Positions 56,728 to 64,000 of a DNA stretch of 64,000 bases are shown here, one piece after another. Location of the stretch: NCBI GenBank assembly GCA_038373885.1, contig JAWZYV010013003.1:1-64000 (forward strand), written 5' to 3'. Source of the DNA: Cheiracanthium punctorium. Its lineage: Eukaryota; Arthropoda; Arachnida; Araneae; Cheiracanthiidae. A program made the position numbers and the translations under genes. Below the pieces are notes generated by a model. It was not told the origin of the DNA. It did no database searches and worked only from the letters and a program-made list of their open reading frames with translations. Numbering within the stretch: position 1 is the first letter of the stretch; every line of letters begins with the position of its first letter.

Positions 56728-57465
56728 GTGGCGGACCCAGGATTTTAGTTTAGGTAGGGAGGTAACAAATAAAGTTCAACTCGCTTACAGAGGCTTCTGA
56801 CAACTATACCATAGCGCCAAAATATTGTGTATCACTGGCCCACAGAACAGATGTCCGATTATAACGTCACTCTGCTAATACCACCATAAATAATTATCAA
56901 GTTTCTTCAATGGCGTTGTGACAGAGTTCAACTGTTTATTATTAACTGTATTTTTTTTTACCAACACTTTTTTTTGTTACAGAAGATAATTTTTAAATAA
57001 TTTGTATCATAGCGCCAAAATATTGTGTATCACTGGCCCACAGAACAGATGTCCGCTTATAACGTCACTCTGCTAATACCACCATAAATAATTATCAAGT
57101 TTCTTCAATGGCGTTGTGACAGAGTTCAACTGTTTATTATTAACTGTATTTTTTTACCAACACTTTTTGTGTTACAGAAGTTTTAAATGATTTGTATCAT
57201 AGCGCCAAAATATTGTGTATCACTGGCCCACAGAACAGATGTCCGCTTATAACGTCACTCTGCTAATACCACCATAAATAATTATCCAGTTTCTTCAATG
57301 GCGTTGTGACAGAGTTCAACTGTTTATTATTAACTGTATTTTTTTTACCAACACTTTTTTTGTTACAGAAGATAATTTTTAAATAATTTGAAGACAACTT
57401 TTAAAATACTACATTTAAAAATTTATTATAAATGATATAATGACAATCAATTTTTAGGGGAGTTC
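56728..57465 (+). mobile_element. MITE with an internal threefold tandem
   Basis: It starts CAGTGGCGGACCCAGGATTT. The body is homologous, in opposite orientation, to 10219-10631, up to the aataatttgaagacaactt block past the array. The right TIR was not recognised, so the end is approximate. Confidence 0.7.
56811..57390 (+). repeat. 190-198 bp tandem repeat, 3 units
   Basis: Units start at atagcgccaaaatattgtg (56811, 57009, 57199), so the periods are 198 and 190. The copies are nearly identical apart from T-run lengths and a small deletion in unit 2. The related MITE at 10219 has a single unit, so the tandem arose within this copy. Confidence 0.92.
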
Positions 57466-58690
57466 CACTTTTATTTTTTCATCGTTAAGCTATCGTTTGG
57501 TGCAAATATGCGATGCAAGATTTCGTATAAGCTGTTTAAAATTTTAAGCAAGTGCACAAATGTTTATAAGTTATAGAAAAAAACATGTTTAGGAGAATAA
57601 TACTTAAAATAATTTTTAAAAAATGATTTAATACAATAAATTTAGTCATTAAAGATATATGAATATGTAACATAAAAAATAAACATTTAAAATATTTAAA
57701 TGCAATGATTTTGTGATAAAATTGAAAAATGGTTGCTTCCTGTTTTTCAAAACTGTTATAAAACATTTTTAGATAGGTGTGTATTAGTAATGTCAATTTA
57801 AATGGGGAGATAATTAAGAATAATTTAGGAAGGTAAAATCCGTAAATAGCATTGTAGGGAAAAGCCTGCAAACTTATATTTTATCAGAAACAAAGGACAT
57901 CATTCTTTGTTTTATGAAGTGACTGATAAAAGTTGAATGACTTGTGAATTTTAGAGTATTGATTCATGCCATATTTAATGTATACTCTTTTTTATGATTT
58001 ACGAGCATAGATAGACTATGCTCTGATATTTTCCTATCTTTATTAATTCGAATTTTTATCTTATGAAACATTCCTTTTTAGGCCGAAATACATGAAGGTA
58101 AGCTGATGTAGAAACAATAATTTAGGCTCATCCTTCTGCATTGCAAATAAATCAGTTAATTTCTTTCTTTCCTTTTTTATACAATAAAATATTTTTTTGC
58201 GGGGAATGATTTTCAACAAACAACAAAGTTGTAATAAACTCCAAGTAAAGATTAATTTATATATATACATTCAGTTTTCATTAATGCAAATTTAAAATGG
58301 GAAAGAAATGCGAACAATTCTCTTTTTAACGATTCTTTTAAAAATAATTATATTTATTGTTGTACATTATCTACTATCAATAATTGTTAAAAGAATAAGA
58401 ATAATTGTCAAGAGGGAATGTGTTTTATTGATTAGTGTAACTGTTTTGGAAAACTAAACAGTAAACTCTCCAGGTTGAAAATTTCATTGAAAATGTTAAA
58501 AATCGTAACGCTCTAAAATATTTAAAATAATTAGTAAATTTAACCGAAATTTTCTTTATTTAAAAAGTGACTGCTAAACTAGTTTATACTGTAACCGACA
58601 ATGAACAAAAACATGGAGGACAAAACGATTTGATTCAACAAATACAGTAAAGCAGCATTTATACGTCTTCCAAGGAGCCGATTCTAAAAC
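57466..58690. other. no gene seen
   Basis: Strongly AT-rich. The 111-codon minus-strand ORF (57536-57871) is dominated by F, L, I, K and Y codons and is probably chance. Confidence 0.5.
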
Positions 58691-58727
58691 GATTACTGAA
58701 AGTAATCAGTGATTACTTTCAGTAATC
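58691..58727. repeat. perfect hairpin, 17-bp stem, 3-nt loop
   Basis: gattactgaaagtaatc and gattactttcagtaatc are exact reverse complements around agt. Confidence 0.9.
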
Positions 58728-58788
58728 ACTGATTTTGAAAAAATGGCAACTTGGGTTTATTTCGTGCTGAAGCATTAGTTAGATAATA

Positions 58789-58968
58789 TAGATGCACGAG
58801 CGCATGCTGTGCACCTTTGAATGGGTACGGAAAATAGGCGTCTTGCAAAGCAGCCTAAAAGCTTTGTCTCGTCTCGCAAAATCGCTATTTCATAGTATTA
58901 AAAATGTTTGTCTCGTCTCGGGAAAAAAAAAAACTGTAAATCTCTGTCGCGTCTCGCATCCATCCGTA
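58789..58968 (-). mobile_element. MITE family 2, degenerate copy
   Basis: It carries aaagctttgtctcgtctcgc, tgtttgtctcgtctcg and cgcgtctcgcatccatcc in family order on the minus strand. The left end is altered. It abuts the MITE family 1 element at 58978. Confidence 0.75.
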
Positions 58969-58977
58969 GAAAATATA

Positions 58978-59547
58978 CCGTGTTTACTCGCGTAATAGTC
59001 ACACATTTTTGTGCAATTTTTCATGATGAAAGTTTAGGTGCGATTATTATGCGGGGAAATCTACTGTATACTATTACTGTATAATCTAAAGCTGAATACT
59101 GTACAATCTAAAGCTGAAACATTCCTGATATTATTAGCTTATGTTTCCAGGTTATCTGCCGCATATTTAGGGATGGACGCGAGACGACTTTTTTTGGCGA
59201 AGAGCGAAGACAGAGATTTTACAGCGTTTTTTGCGAGACGAGGACGCACATTTTTAACATTACGATAAAGGGTTTTTTGCGAGACGAGACAAAGCTTTTA
59301 GGCTATTTTGCAAGACGCGAGACGCTTATTTTTCGTCTCGCGTCCATCCCTACGCATATTAAATAATATTTTCGTCAGTTTCACACAAAAAAATAAGAGA
59401 GATTTTTGTTCAGTTAAATACTTATAGACATAAGTGAAGGTCAAATGACTGTGACTTTTATGCGGGGAAAATATTTTGACGATTTTTTCTGCTTCAAAAG
59501 GGGGATGCGACTATTACACGAGGGCGATTATTACGCGAGTAAACAGG
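58978..59547 (+). mobile_element. MITE family 1 interrupted by MITE family 2
   Basis: The left terminus ccgtgtttactcgcgtaat and the right terminus attacgcgagtaaacaggg belong to one family 1 element. Its interior is interrupted at 59168-59352. A short internal duplication (ctgtataatctaaagctgaa / ctgtacaatctaaagctgaa) precedes the insertion. Confidence 0.88.
59168..59352. mobile_element. MITE family 2, complete nested copy, perfect 8-bp duplication
   Basis: Termini TAGGGATGGACGCGAGACGA and CGTCTCGCGTCCATCCCTA. cgcatatt flanks both sides (59160-59167 and 59353-59360). It is 185 bp. This is the best-preserved copy in the window and defines the family. Confidence 0.92.
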
Positions 59548-59552
59548 GAATT

Positions 59553-60574
59553 CTCAGTGAATTCCAAGATCTTGCAGACAGTTTTGCAGAGCTTTTTTGT
59601 TTCATAGTTTTGGAGTAGGTGAGGGCCGTTACTTAGATGTAACTTCTTTTTAAGTTCAATTTTTATAGTAAAAAATATATCTTTATAGACATAGGGGCGT
59701 ATAAAAGGTGATTATTGCTATAGACAGGCTCAATATAAATTGAGAAAAACAGATTCCACTGGCGCTAGATAAAATATCGATAGAGACAGTATCGTTATAC
59801 ACACTGTTATCTGGCTGTGTTATCATTTTGTTATGCCACCAATATAGCTTACATTTTTTAATAAGTCATTTCATTATTTTTTTCTTGTTTCTAGATTCTT
59901 TGAGTAAATAACCTGTCTTGTGAACCAGAGAAATTTCATTAAAAAATGGAAAAGTTTAAATAGTCAGCAAAAGACACTGAAGATACCTTGGTGGCTAACT
60001 CTGAAGAACAATAAAGATGAAAAATCCTGGACATTGATTACTGAAGCTACGTACCATCTTGCTATCGATAGTTGATCTCCGGGATGTATATACTACATGG
60101 CTCTTTTAAAGGCCTATATTATGTATGGCCTAAGTAGTAAGAAAAGATGGGTCGTTCCATCCTCAAACTTTGGGGGTTTGGGAAAACAAACTGAAAAATA
60201 ATTCAGAAGAAACAACATGAAGAAAGAAAGGAAAGAAAAGAAAGTATATAAGAGGGGGGGGGGAATGAAAAAAGTGGGAAAGAAAGAGAAAAAAAGAAAG
60301 AAATGAGAAATGAAAGTCACGAAAACAAAACAAAGTATTGGATAACACAATAATAGATATGCAAGATTCTTGACAGCAAAAGCTGGGAATTTTTTTAAAA
60401 ATATCTTACTAAACATGCTAGCTCAGACTCTGAATTTCAGGACAGCCGTTCACCCTTCTTACGTAAATGAATTTACAAGAATGAATTAATCATATGCGAT
60501 GTGTTGAATATGAAAAATACATGAACAGTCAAGCTTTATGTCTCGTACAATTTTCAGAAAATTCATAAGCACAA
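59553..60574. other. no gene; polypurine tract 60209-60315
   Basis: 60209-60315 is almost all A/G with a G-run, giving an F/P-rich antisense ORF of 100 codons that is compositional. Otherwise unrecognised. Confidence 0.5.
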
Positions 60575-60812
60575 AAATGGCCTCCAAAAATGGGCCGAGG
60601 ATTTATATTTGTTTTTGGAAATATCGCGAGATTACGTGTGTTTAGCATTTTTTCCCGACAATTTCGTAACTCCTATAGGTTCGTCCTCAATGTCAATTCA
60701 CAGTGCAACTTGTAAATAAGCTTTCTAAAATTTTCCGAGTGTAGCTCAATTAATTTTTTTTTTTTTTAAGCTGTTCGAAAATTGCATGGTTTTCAAGTGA
60801 AATAGTCTTAAA
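60575..60812 (-). repeat. dispersed repeat family B, inverted
   Basis: agcacaaaaatggcctcca ... cagtgcaacttgtaaa ... gcatggttttcaagtgaaa is the reverse complement of the 17445 and 27755 copies. Confidence 0.7.
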
Positions 60813-62030
60813 AGTGTAATTTGTCTACCTCATTAGTGACTATATTCACTTCAGGGAAAATATTTTTATATTTATTTATGCGTCACAAAATAAATGCACA
60901 TAATGGGAAATCTCTCGCTGTAACATTTTTTTTTTAAATCAAAATGTCCTGTGTTTATTGAGGGGAACATTTTGGATCACCGAAAAATTCAAACTCAATA
61001 CGTTTCTGTTATTTTTCAAATATAATTTATGTACGAGTATAACAACAAATAGCAATTTTACACAGGCGAGAGCTACTTAAAAAAAATAAATAAAAAAATA
61101 GTGTTTATGTGTTCATCTACTTTTCGGTTTACTCTACATACAAAAGTAAAACTTAAGAGAATTCGAACGCCCAATCCTTGGTGATACTAACGAATTAATG
61201 CAATATCTATTTTCTTCCTACGGTGCGTTCAACATTAACGTGATTGACATTCTAAATAGGAAAGAGATCACTTGATAGCCACGTAACGGACGATCAGATT
61301 TTTACCTCTAACAGAGTTTTAAAACTCGTGAGTCCAGGAAACGAGAGAAAAAAAGATTGAAAAACAAAAAAACAAAAACAAAAAAAACAGTTCCATTTGT
61401 TATCTCCACGGGGAATCTGACTCATCCACCAGAGAGAGAAAGAGCACTTGATCCAGTCTAATCAAGTTGCTGAGAGGAATCCCTGGGACCCTTTGCAAAA
61501 AATAAAAAGGACCCAAAACAAACTGCAAATCTATTTTCTTTCCAATCTGTGGGGGGGGGGGGGGTAGGCAGAAAGACGCATTGTCCGAGGCTGCTCATTA
61601 GTGGGGGGATAGTGCCTACCTAGTACGGAGGTATGGGCGTCTCCTTTTTTGAGCATCGGTGTGAAAAACCAAGCGTGAATACCTGGCCGACCGCCTATCC
61701 CCTGCAGGCAGAGGCCTCGCGTTTTGAATATGTAGATGAAATGTGGGTTGCTCTCCGGCACGCCAATACAGACCGTCATAATTGCAGAGGTGCACGGGTT
61801 CCTGCGTGCGGCGACTCTTCAGCGCCGAATCTGTAAACACATCGGAGAAGAACCCATATTTCAATGGTCGTTTTGTTTTTTCTTTCAAAGATTGATCCCC
61901 CGTCTATCGACATATGATATTACATCAATTATTTTAAATGCTGGAAGTGGTCGCGAAAAGTCAGAAGCTATCCAAACATCTATGGAAAAAAAATTGCGTC
62001 TCTAATTCAAAGATGGTTTCTGTACATCTT
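60813..62030. other. no gene; low-repeat island at 61380-61990
   Basis: 61400-61990 is GC-balanced with a G-run (61550-61564). ORFs of 67-90 codons overlap on both strands without recognisable domains. Confidence 0.35.
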
Positions 62031-62570
62031 TTAACCCTTTAACGCGCAGTGTTCTCGCTCTGGGATCAAGAAACTCAGTAGCGTAAGCATACATTGACTT
62101 CTTTTATTAGGAGCCTTTTAACCCTTTACCGCGCAGTGTTCCCGCTCTGGGATCAAGAAACTCTGACGTTTTGACTGTTGCCAGTCACGAAGAGTAGATT
62201 GGATTTCTATAAAAACAGTTGCGGGTGACAGAGCTCCAGGAGAATCCGTTACTTTTTAGCACCTCACTTCCCGTCAAAAAATGGTCACGATTCTTTTTAA
62301 CAGCACTGACATCTGCTGAAAAATTGAAGAATGCGTGAACAGCCGGATAGATGGCCCCATGCTGAAAAAAGGGGAGCCGTTGCCATCGCTCGACTTAACT
62401 ACCAGCAAGATGGTGGACGATCGAAATGTTCATCGCGTAAAAAGGGTCTCTAGATCTGTGGCACGCGATGAACGTTCCGATCGTCCGCCATCTTACTGGT
62501 AGTTAAGTCGAGCGATGGCAACGGCTGCCCTTTTTCAGCATTGGGAAAGGGTTGCCCCTCAAAGGGTTAA
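62031..62570. mobile_element. TTAACCCTTT piggyBac-like element with long hairpin arms
   Basis: It starts TTAACCCTTTAACGCGCAG and ends CCTCAAAGGGTTAA. Its left end is duplicated: the stretch beginning ttaaccctttaccgcgcag recurs at 62118. The centre has two ~66-bp arms (62366-62432 and 62462-62528), near-perfect reverse complements holding gttgccatcgctcgactt and gttcatcgcg. TTAA plus CCCTTT is the piggyBac end pattern. It has no ORF and is 540 bp long. Confidence 0.8.
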
Positions 62571-62694
62571 AAAACTTCCTCTCGATCATTTACAAAAATT
62601 GACACTGACACTTTTTAAATTTGTATACAACCCCCGTACAAAAATACTGCCAATTAGTAAATTTGTGCCCCTTACACCAATGAGATGAGGAAAT

Positions 62695-62873
62695 ATTGCG
62701 AAATTCTGCATGTTTAGTATTCTTTTGCAATTCTTATAGGCTCATTCTCAATGTCAGTTCACAGTGCACCTTGCAAAAAGACATTCTAAAATTTTCCGAG
62801 TCTCTAGCTTAATTAAAAATCTTTTTAAAGCTGTTCAAAAGTTACATGATTTTCACGTGAAACAGCCTTAAAT
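62695..62873 (-). repeat. dispersed repeat family B, inverted
   Basis: ataggctcattctcaatgtc, acagtgcaccttgcaaa and gctgttcaaaagttacatga match the family in reverse orientation. Confidence 0.7.
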
Positions 62874-63010
62874 GCATCATCAACAACGACAAGAACTAAA
62901 TTTCTGATTGTTTTGTCTCGCTTTTTCTTTTTCTAAGGGCCCCTCTTCTTTTATAGTTTTTAAATAGGGTTTTTGCTTGAAAGAAGAATAGAAAGACAAA
63001 CATACACGTA

Positions 63011-63155
63011 CAGTGAAACCTTCGTAAGTTGGACACCTATGGCTCCCTCGAAAAGTGTCCAACTTAAAAGGATTTATTTCTATAATATGGACACATCCCG
63101 TTCCTCAGAAATGCGTCCGAATTATAGGGGTGTCCAACTTGGAAGGTTTCACTTC
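63011..63155. mobile_element. pogo/Tigger-like MITE
   Basis: CAGTGAAACCTTCGTAAGTT and its complement AACTTGGAAGGTTTCACT form TIRs. TA precedes the left end (63009-63010). Internal gtgtccaactt repeats. CAGTGAAACCTC-type ends are common in pogo/Tigger-derived MITEs. Confidence 0.8.
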
Positions 63156-64000
63156 AGTTGGTTGGTTGTGCTGCACTAGTCTTCTCACTAGTGTTAAAGA
63201 TATTTTCTTATCAACATCTCTAGTCCAAATTTATACAACAGTTTGAGAGTAAAGGAGTATCTAGATCTTCGTTGTTTGAAAATTATTCTCATTAATCATG
63301 GCAAATTTCGTAAAATGTTTTCCAATAAGTAGAAATTTGATATGCATAAATGTATGACCGTATGGAAAATTATATACATAACCTGTCACTATTTTATTGT
63401 TTAAAAATTTCATAATAAATGAACAACCTTTTCTCTTGATGGAAACAAACAATAACGAGAAACAAATCAGGTGTCCTTTCTGCGATAATAATAGTTCTGG
63501 AATGTCTTGTGTTTGATTCCATAGACAGGAAAAGAACGTACCTTCTAACTGATTACCTTTATTATCTTACTGTTTTTCTTATTCACTGATCCGGTGACGA
63601 GCATCTTGCCAATAAACAGTCGTTTGTATAATTGTCATGGAGAGAATGAGCAAGAGGAAAATTTCACACAGCGAGAGGTACATTTACTCCCTTAATATCC
63701 TTCCAAATAGCAATGAAATTAATCGTTTACAGAACAGATCCCTTTTTTTTTTTTAGAGATAATTGAATTGTCTTATTTTTAGCATTTTATTAAAACGTTT
63801 TATGTGCATGGTATAAATTGCTTCAGAAGATTAATTCAGTTTAATTGAATTCCAGTACTTTTCTTTTTTTACGGTTATTTGAAATACTCCAATGCTCTTG
63901 CTGTATTTTAATGTACAATTATTATAAAACGGAAAATCTATCAGTTCTTTATACATTCAGTAAACCCCTCGCTCTTGTGTGATATTTTTTTTTAGATTTG
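63156..64000. other. no gene seen
   Basis: AT-rich sequence with T-runs; no recognised repeat or ORF. Confidence 0.5.

Noticed and set aside
57536..57871. 111-codon hydrophobic minus-strand ORF
   Set aside because: AT-rich codons only (F, L, I, K, Y); no domain, no start context, no conservation evidence.
60114..60416. 100-codon minus-strand ORF rich in F, S and P
   Set aside because: It is the complement of a polypurine tract; the composition explains the open frame.

Overview
The window is eukaryotic intergenic or intronic DNA. It is AT-rich and full of homopolymer runs, microsatellites and short inverted-repeat elements. It has no ORF longer than 173 codons, and that longest one is antisense to a dead transposase. 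The mix of Tc1/mariner remnants with hAT-, pogo/Tigger- and piggyBac-like miniature elements suggests an invertebrate animal, most plausibly an arthropod. The sequence does not fix the species. I found no host protein-coding gene I can defend. The only gene that looks intact and functional is a tRNA-Pro(AGG) on the minus strand at 7640-7711, with internal A and B boxes and a T8 terminator.

Layout. 1-6 kb: AT-rich DNA with a palindromic MITE (2417-2580), a hAT-like MITE (3910-4076) and two near-identical piggyBac-type MITEs in opposite orientation (1887-2170; 4795-5070). The second of these sits inside another hAT MITE (4704-5153). 6-11 kb: the tRNA gene and further MITEs. 12-20 kb: a direct segmental duplication (about 12.1-13.9 and 18.9-20.15 kb) that carries decayed repeat units of about 190 bp. 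Between its copies lie a MITE split by a tRNA-like SINE, a mariner-type element with long TIRs and a truncated transposase ORF, a hAT MITE and a Tc1 pseudogene. 22-24 kb: a 34-bp minisatellite, a perfect hairpin, a piggyBac-like end, and a 663-bp hAT element containing a Tigger-like MITE. 26-33 kb: more MITEs and degenerate dispersed repeats. 38-40 kb: two inverted arms of about 250 bp, about 2 kb end to end. 42-43.4 kb: nested tandem arrays of 92 and 226 bp. 45-64 kb: further MITEs, long (TA)n tracts, a three-unit tandem inside a MITE (56.7-57.4 kb), a MITE-in-MITE (58.98-59.55 kb) and a piggyBac-like element with long hairpin arms (62.03-62.57 kb).

Several low-repeat, more GC-balanced islands (about 23.9-24.7, 35.2-35.9, 41.5-42.3, 44.2-45.2, 49.6-50.0 and 61.4-62.0 kb) are the best places to look for conserved regulatory sequence, but nothing in them is identified. 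The window is best read as a layered graveyard of non-autonomous DNA transposons. Target-site duplications, nesting and a paralogous empty site give a relative order of insertions. I saw no evidence for a novel multi-gene system.
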